Source: Nocardia rhizosphaerihabitans (GTDB lineage Bacteria > Actinomycetota > Actinomycetes > Mycobacteriales > Mycobacteriaceae). Taken from it: a stretch of 64,000 nucleotides of DNA. Each line of letters starts with the position of its first letter. Position 1 is the stretch's first letter. The position numbers and the translations under genes are program-made. The notes beneath the pieces were generated by a model that saw only the letters and a list, made by a program, of their open reading frames with translations, ran no database searches and was not told where the DNA came from. The stretch covers positions 1 to 64,000 of the forward strand of contig NZ_BMNE01000015.1 in assembly GCF_014646295.1 (NCBI RefSeq). Reading direction: 5' to 3'. Of this stretch, positions 51,269 to 60,077 are shown one piece after another.

Positions 51269-51323
51269 AGGGGTGGTGATCTGTCATGGAAACTGAGGAA
51301 AAGCGACGAGGGTCACCACCCCT
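51269..51323. promoter_or_regulatory. Long inverted repeat upstream of mce operon
   Basis: AGGGGTGGTGA at 51269-51279 and TCACCACCCCT at 51313-51323 are a perfect 11-base inverted repeat with 33 bases between them. The right arm is followed by AAATTTT. It could be two half-sites for a looped regulator of the mce promoter or an unusual large-loop terminator for the antiporter gene. Confidence 0.6.
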
Positions 51324-51328
51324 AAATT

Positions 51329-51356
51329 TTGTTGTGACGCAGCGTACCGGTTAGCT
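51329..51356 (+). promoter_or_regulatory. Possible mce operon promoter
   Basis: TTGTTG (51329-51334) and TTAGCT (51351-51356) are separated by 16 bases and resemble a vegetative -35/-10 pair. They begin six bases after the right arm of the inverted repeat and lie about 90 bases before the first yrbE start codon. Confidence 0.35.
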
Positions 51357-51446
51357 TGCTGGAGTTGGCACCGACGCCGAAGCCAGAGAGTGCGGTATGA
51401 AAATCATCATTTCCCGTGCTTCGCGAGCGGGCCGGGGGCATCGCTG

Positions 51447-52292
51447 ATGTCCACCGATCTGCATTCCGCGAAGCCGGATTCCGCCACCCAGATCGTCCGC
51501 AAGAATTTCACCGACACCGTCGTGTCGTCGTTGCGGACCTTCGGGCGCGCGGTCGACCTCGCGCAGGAGTCGGTCACCGGCACGGTCGCCGATGTCGCCC
51601 GCGGACATTTCCAGTGGCGCGAGACCCTCGTGCAGGCCTGGCGGCTGATCACGGTCACCGCGATCCCGGCGATCCTGATGGCGATCCCGTTCGGCGTGAT
51701 CGTCTCGATCCAGGTCGGCAACCTCATCCACAGCCTCGGCGCGGACTCCATGCTCGGCGCGACCGGCGGCCTCGGCGTCATCAAGCAGGGCGCGCCCATC
51801 GCGACGGGCTTCCTGCTCGGTGGCGCCGGCGCCGCGGCGATCGCCGCCGACCTCGGCGCGCGCACCATCCGCGAGGAGATCGACGCGCTCAACACCATGG
51901 GCATCAGCCCGGTGCACCGGCTGGTCATCCCGCGCATGATGGCCATGCTGATCGTCGCGCCGATGCTCAATGTGCTGATCATCTTCGTCGGCGTGCTCGC
52001 CGGGTACGCGGTCGCCGTCGGCGGCCAGGGCGTGACCCCGGGCAGCTACTGGTCGACCTTCGGTTCCTTCGCCACCGCCGGTGACGTGTGGGTGTCGCTG
52101 CTCAAGGCGCTGATCTTCGGCTTCCTTGTCGTCGTCATCTCCTGCCAGCGCGGCCTCGAAGCCAAGGGCGGTCCGCGCGGCGTCGCCGACGCGGTGAACG
52201 CGGCGGTGGTGCTGTCGGTGGTCTCGATCGCGATCGTGAACCTGCTGGCAACTCAGATCAGCGCCATGTTCCTGCCGACGAAGTTGGCGTGA
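51447..52292 (+). CDS. yrbEA: MlaE-type ABC permease YrbEA of mce system
   Basis: The first permease of the Mce lipid importer, 281 residues. After a polar head (about 1-55), it has five or six membrane segments with the MlaE signature LGGAGAAAIAADLGARTIREEIDALNTMGISPVHRLVIPRMMAML, including the EEIDAL ATPase-coupling (EQ-like) loop. It pairs with YrbEB; the ATPase (MceG/MlaF) is encoded elsewhere, as usual in this group. ATG 51447 begins MSTDLHSAK; an upstream frame has no support. The stop overlaps the next start as TGATG. Confidence 0.93.
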   Translation: MSTDLHSAKPDSATQIVRKNFTDTVVSSLRTFGRAVDLAQESVTGTVADVARGHFQWRETLVQAWRLITVTAIPAILMAIPFGVIVSIQVGNLIHSLGADSMLGATGGLGVIKQGAPIATGFLLGGAGAAAIAADLGARTIREEIDALNTMGISPVHRLVIPRMMAMLIVAPMLNVLIIFVGVLAGYAVAVGGQGVTPGSYWSTFGSFATAGDVWVSLLKALIFGFLVVVISCQRGLEAKGGPRGVADAVNAAVVLSVVSIAIVNLLATQISAMFLPTKLA

Positions 52293-53158
52293 TGGCTGCC
52301 TCCTCCTATATCCCCACCTCGCTGCACTGGCTGCGCAAGCCGGTCCGCCTCGGCAAGCGCATCGGCTCGGCAGGCGAATCGCTGGGCTTCGTGGCCGTGT
52401 TCGTCTGGCAGGTGCTGTCCTCGGTGCCGCTGACGCTGCGCCGCTACCGCGACGAGACGCTGCGCGCGGTCACCGACATGACCTGGGGCCGCGGCTCGAT
52501 CATCGTCGGCGGCGGCACCGTCCCGATGATGATCGTGCTCGGCCTGGTGATGGGCGCCTCGGTCGGCGTCGAATCCTTCGCCTCGCTCGACATGCTCGGC
52601 ATGGGCCCGGTGACCGGTGTCATCTCGGCCTACGCCACCACCCGTGAGCTGGCCCCGATCGCGGCGGCCATCGGCTTCGCCGCGCAGGCGGGCTGCCGGA
52701 TCACCGCCGAGATCGGCTCGATGCGCATCTCCGAGGAGATCGACGCGATCGAGGCGCTGGGCCTGCGGTCGGTCCCATTCGTGGTGACCACCCGTGTCAT
52801 CGCCGGTGCCATCGCCATCGTGCCGACCTTCCTGATCGCGCTGATCCTGTCCTACGGCGCCTGCCGCGGCTTGCTCACGATGGTCTACGGGCAGTCGGCC
52901 GGCGTCTACGATCACTATTTCTTCCAGTTCATCTCCGGCTTCGACATGATCGCCGCCGTCATCAAGGTCGCCGTGTTCGGCACCGTGGTGATCCTGGTGC
53001 ACAGCTACTTCGGGTTCTTCGCCACCGGCGGTCCCGAGGGCGTCGGCATCGCCTCCGGCCGCGCGGTGCGGGCCAGCTCGGTGGCCATCGTGGCCATCGA
53101 CATGGTGCTGTCGATCATGCTGTGGGGCTTCAACTCGGCGATCAGTTTTACGGGGTGA
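52292..53158 (+). CDS. yrbEB: MlaE-type ABC permease YrbEB of mce system
   Basis: The second permease, 288 residues, with the same fold. The coupling loop is GFAAQAGCRITAEIGSMRISEEIDAIEALGLRSVPFVVTTRVIAG, and GGTVPMMIVLGLVMGASVGVESF precedes it. The C-terminus (FFATGGPEGVGIASGRAVRASSVAIVAIDMVLSIMLWG) is typical of YrbEB. Together with YrbEA it forms the membrane channel to which the six Mce proteins attach. The TGATG overlap with yrbEA indicates coupled translation; mceA starts 4 bp later. Confidence 0.93.
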   Translation: MAASSYIPTSLHWLRKPVRLGKRIGSAGESLGFVAVFVWQVLSSVPLTLRRYRDETLRAVTDMTWGRGSIIVGGGTVPMMIVLGLVMGASVGVESFASLDMLGMGPVTGVISAYATTRELAPIAAAIGFAAQAGCRITAEIGSMRISEEIDAIEALGLRSVPFVVTTRVIAGAIAIVPTFLIALILSYGACRGLLTMVYGQSAGVYDHYFFQFISGFDMIAAVIKVAVFGTVVILVHSYFGFFATGGPEGVGIASGRAVRASSVAIVAIDMVLSIMLWGFNSAISFTG

Positions 53159-53162
53159 GCTA

Positions 53163-54194
53163 GTGCCTAACTATGGAATGCCCGGCGTCGCGGCCGATCG
53201 GCGCACCTCGCGGCTGACCGGCGCGATCATCCTCGGCATCATCGCCGCGGTCGTGCTCGGAACGGTCGCCTACCGCAATCTGACAACCGAAGAGGGCCTG
53301 CGGATCGCGCTGCACACCGAACACCTCGGTGACGGCATCAGCGCGGGCAGCCAGGTCCGCATCGACGGCGTCACCGTCGGCGAGGTCGCCGAAGTGACCC
53401 CCGGCGAGCGCGGCACCCAGCGGATCTCGCTGCTGCTCGACGCCGACCGCCTGCACGGCATCGACGACAGCCTCGCCGTCGACTACGCCCCGACCAACCT
53501 GTTCGGCATCGCCGAACTGGAACTGCGCCGCGGCACCGGCGGATCCCCGCTGCGCGCGGGCGCGGTGCTCGACCTGACCGGCGCCAACGCCGACCGGGTC
53601 TACGACGCGACGATGAGCGCGATCCTGCGCAGCCTGTCCCAGGTCGGCATGACGGTGACCAGCCCGCAGATGGCGACCGTGGTCTCCCAGCTGGCCGCCG
53701 ACTTCAAGGCCTTCACCCCGCTGGTGCAGGCGCTGATCACGATGGCCAAGACCATCGCCGACAACCAGGACGTCGCGCCCTCGGAGCTGTTCGGCAGGCT
53801 CGGACCCGCCTTCGACGGCGGCGGCCAGTTCGCAGGCGCCACAATGCAGGTGATCGACCGGCTCAGCGAGATCAAGGTGACCCAGGTCGACAAGGACCGC
53901 TATGACATCGGCGTCGGCGTGGTCGGCGGCAGCATCCTGCCCGCCCTGACCACCACGCTGACCACCGCGGGCGGGCACTTCGCCGAGACCACCGACATGC
54001 TCGCGCCGATGCTGTACGCGCTGGCCCAGATGTCGCCCAATCCGCGCCGGACCGGCGCCGACCTGCAGGCCCTGCTGACCAACCTGCGCGGCGCCATGCC
54101 CGACGGCCCCGACGGCCCGGTGCTCAACCTCGACGTCGAGCTCAGCGGTGTGCCCGCGATCGCGGTGCCGCTGTTCGGAAAGGCCGGTGCGTGA
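53163..54194 (+). CDS. mceA: MCE family protein MceA
   Basis: The first of six MCE-domain subunits that form a periplasm-spanning lipid channel, 343 residues. A basic head and one membrane helix (LTGAIILGIIAAVVLGTVAY, about 18-37) anchor it. The MCE domain at about 45-125 has HTEHLGDGISAGSQVRIDGVTVGEVAEV and NLFGIAELELRRGTGG. A helical region follows to about 300, building the needle. It ends hydrophobic (GVPAIAVPLFGKAGA). The start is GTG 53163. The stop overlaps the mceB ATG. There is no extra C-terminal cholesterol-uptake mark to assign it to Mce1 or Mce4. Confidence 0.92.
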   Translation: MPNYGMPGVAADRRTSRLTGAIILGIIAAVVLGTVAYRNLTTEEGLRIALHTEHLGDGISAGSQVRIDGVTVGEVAEVTPGERGTQRISLLLDADRLHGIDDSLAVDYAPTNLFGIAELELRRGTGGSPLRAGAVLDLTGANADRVYDATMSAILRSLSQVGMTVTSPQMATVVSQLAADFKAFTPLVQALITMAKTIADNQDVAPSELFGRLGPAFDGGGQFAGATMQVIDRLSEIKVTQVDKDRYDIGVGVVGGSILPALTTTLTTAGGHFAETTDMLAPMLYALAQMSPNPRRTGADLQALLTNLRGAMPDGPDGPVLNLDVELSGVPAIAVPLFGKAGA

Positions 54195-55198
54195 TGAAGG
54201 TCGGTGGTGTCGCACTGCGACTCGGCGTGTTCGCGCTGGTGATGCTCGCCGTGCTCGGACTCGTGTTCACCCTGATCAAGCGGCCCGTCTCCGGTGACAC
54301 CGAGGCGCACGACGCGCTGTTCACCGACGCCAACGGCCTCAAGGTCGGCAACGACGTGCGGATGTTCGGTGTGCAGGTCGGCAAGATCGAGAAGATCAGC
54401 CTCGAAGGCGACAAGGCCAAGGTCCACCTCACGGTGAAGACCGACACGCCCATCTACGACAACAGCAAGCTGGCCATCCGGTACCAGAACCTCACCGGCC
54501 AGCGCTATATCGACCTGCAGCAGGCGCCCAACCCGGGCAAGCGGATCGCCGCCGACGCCAGGATCGGCGCGAACATGACCGTCCCGTCGTTCGACGTGAC
54601 CAGCCTGTTCAGCGGCCTGAAGCCGGTACTGGCGACGCTCTCACCCGAGGCGATCAACCAGTTCACCGCGAGCATGCTCGCCGTCATCGAGGGCGACGGC
54701 AGCGGCCTCGGCCCAGCGCTGACCGCGATCGACCAGCTCGCGAGCTACGCCGAGGACCGCCAGCACGTCGTCAACACCCTGATCAGCAACCTGTCGACGC
54801 TGGGTGACCGGCACGGCGGCCGCGTCGGCTACCTGCTGCCGCTGCTGGCCCGGCTCACCGACATCTTCGAGGCGATGCAGCGCAATATCGGCGGCGTCGC
54901 GCAGTTCGCGATGACCGCGCCCTCGGTGCTGGCGCCGGTGGACCGGCTGCTGGCCTCGCTCGGCCTGGTCGAGGGCGGTAGCGCCGAGGTCGACGCGATG
55001 ATCCGCGGCCTGTTCCCGAATCCCCAAGAGGCGGTGGACGTCTTCGGGCGGCTGCCCGGCCTGCTGGCCACGGTCGACGCCTCGCTCTCGCGCGATTTCG
55101 CCGGCTTCACGCCGACCTGCAGCAACGGCCCCGCCGAGGTGCCCGCCCCGCTGCAGGTGCTGATCGCCGGACAGAAGGTGACGGTATGCAACGCCTGA
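54194..55198 (+). CDS. mceB: MCE family protein MceB
   Basis: The second MCE subunit, 334 residues. It has one N-terminal membrane helix (ALRLGVFALVMLAVLGLVFTLI) and an MCE domain with ALFTDANGLKVGNDVRMFGVQVGKIEKISLEGDKAKVHLTV and RYQNLTGQRYIDLQQAPNPG. The LTGQRYI-x-L block is typical of MceB. The helical part (about 145-270) ends in a small Cys-containing tail (TPTCSNGPAEVPAP and VTVCNA) that may be disulfide-bonded. ATG 54194 overlaps the mceA stop (GTGATG); it overlaps mceC by 13 bases. Confidence 0.92.
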   Translation: MKVGGVALRLGVFALVMLAVLGLVFTLIKRPVSGDTEAHDALFTDANGLKVGNDVRMFGVQVGKIEKISLEGDKAKVHLTVKTDTPIYDNSKLAIRYQNLTGQRYIDLQQAPNPGKRIAADARIGANMTVPSFDVTSLFSGLKPVLATLSPEAINQFTASMLAVIEGDGSGLGPALTAIDQLASYAEDRQHVVNTLISNLSTLGDRHGGRVGYLLPLLARLTDIFEAMQRNIGGVAQFAMTAPSVLAPVDRLLASLGLVEGGSAEVDAMIRGLFPNPQEAVDVFGRLPGLLATVDASLSRDFAGFTPTCSNGPAEVPAPLQVLIAGQKVTVCNA

Positions 55199-56193
55199 AG
55201 TTCTTCTCCGGTGACCGCCCGATCATGGACGAGGCGACCAAGCGCGCCCGCGAACTGCGGATGGGCATCATCGGCCTGAGCCTGGTCGTGCTGTTCATCG
55301 TCGGCGCGGGCATCGTCTACGTGGTGCCGCTGGGCAAGCACACCTACACCGCCGAACTCAGCGAGGCGCAGTCGGTGCGCGAGGGCGACGACGTGCGCCT
55401 GGCCGGCATCTCGGTCGGCAGCGTCACCTCGCTCGAGCTGAAGCCGGACAAGGTGCTGATGGAGTTCACCGTCGACTCCGACGTGTTCGTCGGCGACCAG
55501 ACCTCCCTCGACATCCGCATGCTCACCGTGGTCGGCGGTCACTACGTCGCGCTCTACCCGGCAGGCTCGCGCCCGCTCGGTGACGAAGCCATCCCCGCGG
55601 ATCGAATCCGCCTGCCCTACAGCCTGATCGAGACCTTCCAGGACGCGACCGCGCCGCTGGCAGCCGTCGACGGCGACACCGTGCGCAAGAACCTGGCCGC
55701 GGCGAATTCCGCGATCGCGTCCTCCCCGGAGGCCCTGCGCTCCACGCTCGACACCGTCGGCAAGTACGTCGACATGCTCGATCGGCAGCGCTCGCAGGTG
55801 TCGAAGTCCATCGCGATCCTCGACGAGTACATCTCCATGTACGACGGCGCCAAGTCCGATCTGGGCAGGCTGATGGACAACGTCAACATGCTCGAAGACG
55901 TGCTGCTGAGCAAGAAAGCCGAACTGGCCGAAGCGGTCCGGCTGCTGACCTCGGTGGTGAACCGGCTCGCCGGGCTCGCCCCCAGCTGGGAGTCCACGCT
56001 GAAGCCGCAGGCACAGGCGCTGGCCGACGCGCTGCCGCGGATGCAGGAGCTCGAAGGCCGGTTCGAACCGATCCTCGGCACCGTGGCCGACCTGCAGACC
56101 AAGCTGTCGCAGCTGGCGACCCCGGACGCGGGCGTCGTGGTCGACCAGTCCGGCGTGCAGGTATGCGTGCCACTGCCCGGGAAGGCGTGCTGA
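55186..56193 (+). CDS. mceC: MCE family protein MceC
   Basis: The third MCE subunit, 335 residues. A charged head with Lys/Arg precedes the membrane helix MGIIGLSLVVLFIVGAGIVYVV (about 26-47). The MCE domain follows: AELSEAQSVREGDDVRLAGISVGSVTSLELKPDKVLMEFTV and IRMLTVVGGHYVALYPAGSRPLG. The rest is a long helical segment (about 150-300) with heptad character, ending GVQVCVPLPGKAC with two Cys. It starts inside mceB (13-base overlap) and ends in TGATG with mceD. Confidence 0.92.
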   Translation: MQRLKFFSGDRPIMDEATKRARELRMGIIGLSLVVLFIVGAGIVYVVPLGKHTYTAELSEAQSVREGDDVRLAGISVGSVTSLELKPDKVLMEFTVDSDVFVGDQTSLDIRMLTVVGGHYVALYPAGSRPLGDEAIPADRIRLPYSLIETFQDATAPLAAVDGDTVRKNLAAANSAIASSPEALRSTLDTVGKYVDMLDRQRSQVSKSIAILDEYISMYDGAKSDLGRLMDNVNMLEDVLLSKKAELAEAVRLLTSVVNRLAGLAPSWESTLKPQAQALADALPRMQELEGRFEPILGTVADLQTKLSQLATPDAGVVVDQSGVQVCVPLPGKAC

Positions 56194-57281
56194 TGCTGAA
56201 ACGACTCCTCGGATCCCAGGCGTTCATGTCGATCGCCGGTGTCGCGGTGCTGGTCGTCCTGGTGATCGCCGGCTACTTCGTCGCCTTCGATCCGCTGAAG
56301 AAGACCGAATCCTATTGCGCCCTCATGCCCGATGCGATCGGGCTCTACCCGGGCAACCACGTCACGATGCGCGGCATCGATGTCGGCGAGGTGACCGCGG
56401 TGCGCAACGAGGGCGCCAAGGTGCGGGTGGAGTTCGAGGTCGACGCCGACTACCCGGTCTACGCCGACGCCTCCGCGACCACCGTCGCGTATTCCGTTGC
56501 CGCCGACCGCAATCTGGCCGTGCTGACCAGCGGCAAGGACACCAGGCAGTTCACCGGCGGCTGCATCACCAAGACGCTCACCCCCAAGTCCATCACCGAG
56601 ACGCTGACCGCCCTGGCGAGTCTGTCCGAGCAGCTCTCCGGCGCCGAGGCCGGTCAGCCGAGCGCGCTCGTCGACGGCCTCGCCTCGCTGGACCGCGCGA
56701 CCGAGGGCACCGGCCCGACGATCAACGAACTGGTGCACAAGCTCGGCTCGGCGATGAACAAGCCCGACGCCGACATCGGCCACCTGGCAGGCCTTTTCGA
56801 CGCGTTCGCCTCGGTGTCGAACCGGGTCGCCGCCAACTGGGGCGACCTGCAGACGATGCTGGTCCGGCTGGCCCCGCTGCTCAACCAGGCCTCCGACGAT
56901 CTGCTCGGCCCGGCGACCTCGCTGTTCGACGGACTGGCCGAACTCCTGCCGATGCTCAACGACTTCGCCACCATCCTGGGCGACCCGCTGATCGGCGCGC
57001 TCGACGGCGCGGTCCCGCTGGTGAAGTTGTTGCGCGCCAACGTCGGATCGCTGCGCGAGGTGGTCCTCAAGATGCCCGCGCTGACCTCGGCCTTCCAGAG
57101 CGCCGCCGGCGGCACCGCGATCACCTACGCACCGCCCAAGGTCGCCCTGCCCGGCGGCGAAGCCGACCAGGTGTGCGCCGCGGTGAACGCGCTGATCCCC
57201 GGCCGGTGCGCCGACCCGGCGCAGGGCCTGACCGATGTGAACCTCGTCCAGGTCGTTCTGGGAATGGCAGGTGCCCGATGA
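56193..57281 (+). CDS. mceD: MCE family protein MceD
   Basis: The fourth MCE subunit, 362 residues. The membrane helix is FMSIAGVAVLVVLVIAGYFVAF (about 12-33). The MCE domain has YCALMPDAIGLYPGNHVTMRGIDVGEVTAVRNEGAKVRVEFEVD and SVAADRNLAVLTSGKDTRQFTGGC. The LYPGNHVTMRGI-x-VG block is characteristic of MceD. The helical needle part runs about 145-320; the C-terminus contains paired Cys (QVCAAVNALIPGRCAD). ATG 56193 overlaps the mceC stop; the mceE ATG overlaps its own stop (ATGA). Confidence 0.92.
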   Translation: MLKRLLGSQAFMSIAGVAVLVVLVIAGYFVAFDPLKKTESYCALMPDAIGLYPGNHVTMRGIDVGEVTAVRNEGAKVRVEFEVDADYPVYADASATTVAYSVAADRNLAVLTSGKDTRQFTGGCITKTLTPKSITETLTALASLSEQLSGAEAGQPSALVDGLASLDRATEGTGPTINELVHKLGSAMNKPDADIGHLAGLFDAFASVSNRVAANWGDLQTMLVRLAPLLNQASDDLLGPATSLFDGLAELLPMLNDFATILGDPLIGALDGAVPLVKLLRANVGSLREVVLKMPALTSAFQSAAGGTAITYAPPKVALPGGEADQVCAAVNALIPGRCADPAQGLTDVNLVQVVLGMAGAR

Positions 57282-58327
57282 ACCCGCGAAAGACGCTGCG
57301 GCGCAGCATGATCGCGCTCGTGGTCGCCGCGGGTCTGGCGGTGGGCGGCTGCGGCTTCGACCCGGCCGAGGTACCGGTGCCCGGCTCGACCGTCAGCGGC
57401 CCGACCTACCGCGTGCAGATCGAGTTCAGCAGCGCGCTGAACCTGCCCGCGAAGTCCAAGGTGATCGCCAACGGCGCCGAGATCGGCAATGTCGACACGG
57501 TGCGGGTGGTCCAGCCCGCCGACGCGCCCGCGGGCCGCGGCGGCTACGTCGTCGTCGAGGCCGACATCCTCGACTCGGTGCAGTTGCCGACCACGACCAT
57601 CGCCGAACTGCGCCAGGACACCATCCTCGGTGACATCCACGTCGCGCTGACCACGCCGAAGGACGGCTTCGGCAGCCTGCTGCGCGACGGCGGCACCATC
57701 CCGATCGCCCGCACGAAAACGCCGGTGCAGCTGGAAGACACGATGGCCACCATGGCGCTGTTCGTGCAGGGCGGCGCGATCGGTCAGCTGCAGGACATGA
57801 TCGGCCGGGTGAACTCGGTGATGCCGCAGGATCCCAAGGAGACCGCGCGCATCTCGGCGGTCATGGGCGCCGACGCCGCCGATCTGGCCGCGAACCTGGA
57901 CCGGGTCGACCTGCTGGTCAACGGCCTGGCCGCCAATGCCGAGATCATGGTCGGCATCGAGGCCGAGCTCACCAATATCCTCACCCCCGAAGCCGTGCGG
58001 GCGCTGTCCGGCACTCAGGACTCGATCGCCAAGACCATGGCGATCTTCCAGGCACTCGGCCCGGTCGGCTCGTCGCTGACCTGGCTGGCCCCGCTCGCGG
58101 GCGCGGGCGACGCCGCCGCGACCGCGTTCCTGCCGCTGGCCACCGGCGGCTCGGCCGACCTGCGCTCCTCGACCAACATGGCCCTGCTGACCGCACTGCT
58201 GCGCGACAAGATCATCCCGTTCGCCGAGCGCGGGCCGAAGGTGAACATCACCGGCGTGCAGGTCTCCGAGGACGAGCAGATCGAGCAGATCGTGACCGCG
58301 CTGCGGATGATCGGAATGGTGCGATGA
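57278..58327 (+). CDS. mceE: MCE family lipoprotein MceE
   Basis: The fifth subunit, the lipoprotein of mce operons (LprK-type in Mce1), 349 residues. The signal peptide RKTLRRSMIALVVAAGLAVGGC ends in a lipobox with Cys25. The MCE domain is TYRVQIEFSSALNLPAKSKVIANGAEIGNVDTVRVV and LRQDTILGDIHVALTTPKDGFG. A helical region with QLQDMIGRVNSVMPQDPKETARI follows. It overlaps mceD and mceF by four bases each (ATGA), consistent with strict stoichiometry. Confidence 0.93.
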   Translation: MNPRKTLRRSMIALVVAAGLAVGGCGFDPAEVPVPGSTVSGPTYRVQIEFSSALNLPAKSKVIANGAEIGNVDTVRVVQPADAPAGRGGYVVVEADILDSVQLPTTTIAELRQDTILGDIHVALTTPKDGFGSLLRDGGTIPIARTKTPVQLEDTMATMALFVQGGAIGQLQDMIGRVNSVMPQDPKETARISAVMGADAADLAANLDRVDLLVNGLAANAEIMVGIEAELTNILTPEAVRALSGTQDSIAKTMAIFQALGPVGSSLTWLAPLAGAGDAAATAFLPLATGGSADLRSSTNMALLTALLRDKIIPFAERGPKVNITGVQVSEDEQIEQIVTALRMIGMVR

Positions 58328-59283
58328 AGATCGGTGCACTGGCATCACTGGGCGGCATCGCCGCCATCACCGTGCTCGGCGCGAGCTACCTGACCTTCGG
58401 CGTCGTCCGGGTCGACCCGTTCGCCGACTACACCGAGGCCTCGATCGAGCTGGCCAACTCCGGCGGACTCAGCGTCGGCTCGCCGATCTTGCTGACCGGC
58501 ATCGAGATCGGCAAGGTCACCGCCGTGGACACCTCCACCGCCGGAGGCGTGCAGGTCGGCTTCCGGTTCGGCGCCGCGAACAAGGTGCCGATGAGCAGCA
58601 TCGTCACCATCGAGCATCTGTCCTCGCTGGGTGAGCCGTATGTGCAGTTCGTGCCGCGCAGTGCCGAGGGGCCGTACCTGAGCAACGGGCAGCGCCTGGC
58701 GGGGGAGAACGTGCGCACCCCGATGTCGATCCCCGAGGTCGCGCGGCTGGTCACCAAGACCGTCGAGCAGCTCGACCCCGCGGTCGTCGGCTCGCTGGTC
58801 GACACCCTCGGCCAGGCGATGACCGGCACCGAGAACGTCATCCCGGAGCTGGCCAGGGCGGGCGACCTGCTCGCCGCGGCCATCATGAGCCGCGCGCCCG
58901 CGATCGCCGAGCTGCAGAACAACTTCGAGTACGTCTCCGGTGACATCGGCTGGGCCGGACCGGCCACCTCCGCCGCCGCACCCGCGTTCGTGCGCCTGAG
59001 CCAGGTCATCGACGAGTTCGTCGAGTCGGTCGGCCGGGTCAGCGCGGCCGGTGGCGATCCTGAGATGTACCTGCGCGACGGTGGTCTGGTGCCGTTCCTC
59101 GAGCAGGTCGTCGCCAAACTGAACGAGCTCGGTCCCGAGCTGTCGGCCCTGCTGCCCGGACTGCGCCCGCTCGCCGAATCGGTCACCGCGACCGGTCCGC
59201 AGATCGATCTGAGCACCCTGATCGCGCAGGCGCTACATAACACCGATACCGATGCGGTGAAGGTTAGGGTCGCAATCAAGTAA
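58324..59283 (+). CDS. mceF: MCE family protein MceF
   Basis: The sixth MCE subunit, 319 residues. The membrane helix lies at about 3-25 (IGALASLGGIAAITVLGASYLTFGV). The MCE domain is IELANSGGLSVGSPILLTGIEIGKVTAVDTSTAGGVQVGFRFG and IEHLSSLGEPYVQFVPRSAEGPYL, the last block being typical of MceF. It is shorter than several mycobacterial MceF proteins because the Pro/Thr-rich tail is absent. Its stop ends the tightly overlapped series; a separate proline-rich gene follows 132 bp later. Confidence 0.92.
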   Translation: MKIGALASLGGIAAITVLGASYLTFGVVRVDPFADYTEASIELANSGGLSVGSPILLTGIEIGKVTAVDTSTAGGVQVGFRFGAANKVPMSSIVTIEHLSSLGEPYVQFVPRSAEGPYLSNGQRLAGENVRTPMSIPEVARLVTKTVEQLDPAVVGSLVDTLGQAMTGTENVIPELARAGDLLAAAIMSRAPAIAELQNNFEYVSGDIGWAGPATSAAAPAFVRLSQVIDEFVESVGRVSAAGGDPEMYLRDGGLVPFLEQVVAKLNELGPELSALLPGLRPLAESVTATGPQIDLSTLIAQALHNTDTDAVKVRVAIK

Positions 59284-59415
59284 ACATCTGGCAACTGCTG
59301 AATGTAGGTATGGGCCCTGGTCAGTGGAGCCTGATCGAGACGGTCGGTCTTTTCAGCAACCGTGCGGTAGCCTGCTGGACGAGGGGAGTCCAGGTCCGCG
59401 GGCGAAGGCGGTGCG

Positions 59416-60024
59416 ATGGCAGAGAGCAGCGAGGACCCCGACAAGGGGACCGGCAGCAGTACTCGGGTGATCGCGATCGCGGCAGTGCTCGCCGCACTGC
59501 TCGCACTGGTTGTGGCGCTCGGGTTGGTCCTGCGCGCGAATCAGGGCGACGAGAACGACCCGTCCACCGTGAACCCGATGGGCGCCGATTCCCACGGACT
59601 GCCGGTCGCCGGCGACGAGGCGTCCGAGCAGGACGCGGCTTTCGCCCCGCCGTGGCCCGCCCGCCGGGTCGGCGGAAACTGTTCGGCGGGTGGCATCGTC
59701 GCGCGCTGGCAGGTCGACGCCGACGGCGCGTGGCAGTGCACCGTGACGACCCCGGATGCCGCGGTACCCCCCGCGCCCGCCGAGCCGCCACCGCCGCCGC
59801 CGGAACCCGCACCGGCGCCGGAGCCCGTGCCCGTCGAAGCTCCGCCGCCCGCCTACGAGCCACCGCCGGTGTACGAGCCGCCCGTCTACGAGCCGCCGCC
59901 ACCGCCCGAACCCGAGCCCGTTCCCGCGCCGGCGCCCGCCCCGCCGCCACCGCCGCCGGTCATCCAGCTGCCGTTCCCCTTACCGCCGATCTTCATTCCG
60001 CCTGCGGCCGCCGTCCTGCAGTGA
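59416..60024 (+). CDS. Proline-rich single-pass membrane protein downstream of mceF
   Basis: A 202-residue protein. After a short cytoplasmic head there is one membrane helix (VIAIAAVLAALLALVVALGLVL, about 18-39). A small domain with two Cys (GGNCSAGGIVARWQVDADGAWQCTV, about 87-111) may be a disulfide-closed beta unit. From about 115 the chain is almost all Pro, Glu, Ala and Val with YEPP repeats (AYEPP, VYEPP, VYEPP). This end probably spans the cell-wall space. The position after mceF, where mycobacteria have Mas (Mce-associated) proteins, suggests an auxiliary role, but it is not a clear Mas homologue. Confidence 0.75.
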   Translation: MAESSEDPDKGTGSSTRVIAIAAVLAALLALVVALGLVLRANQGDENDPSTVNPMGADSHGLPVAGDEASEQDAAFAPPWPARRVGGNCSAGGIVARWQVDADGAWQCTVTTPDAAVPPAPAEPPPPPPEPAPAPEPVPVEAPPPAYEPPPVYEPPVYEPPPPPEPEPVPAPAPAPPPPPPVIQLPFPLPPIFIPPAAAVLQ

Positions 60025-60077
60025 TGGGCGGCGGGTCGTCCTCCGCCCACCGTCGATGTCGATGAGACTGATCCGCT

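Noticed and set aside
51249..51446. KstR or KstR2 operator before the mce operon
   Set aside because: No match to the known palindromes is visible, and no steroid-catabolism genes are in the window, so a Mce4-type assignment is not supported.
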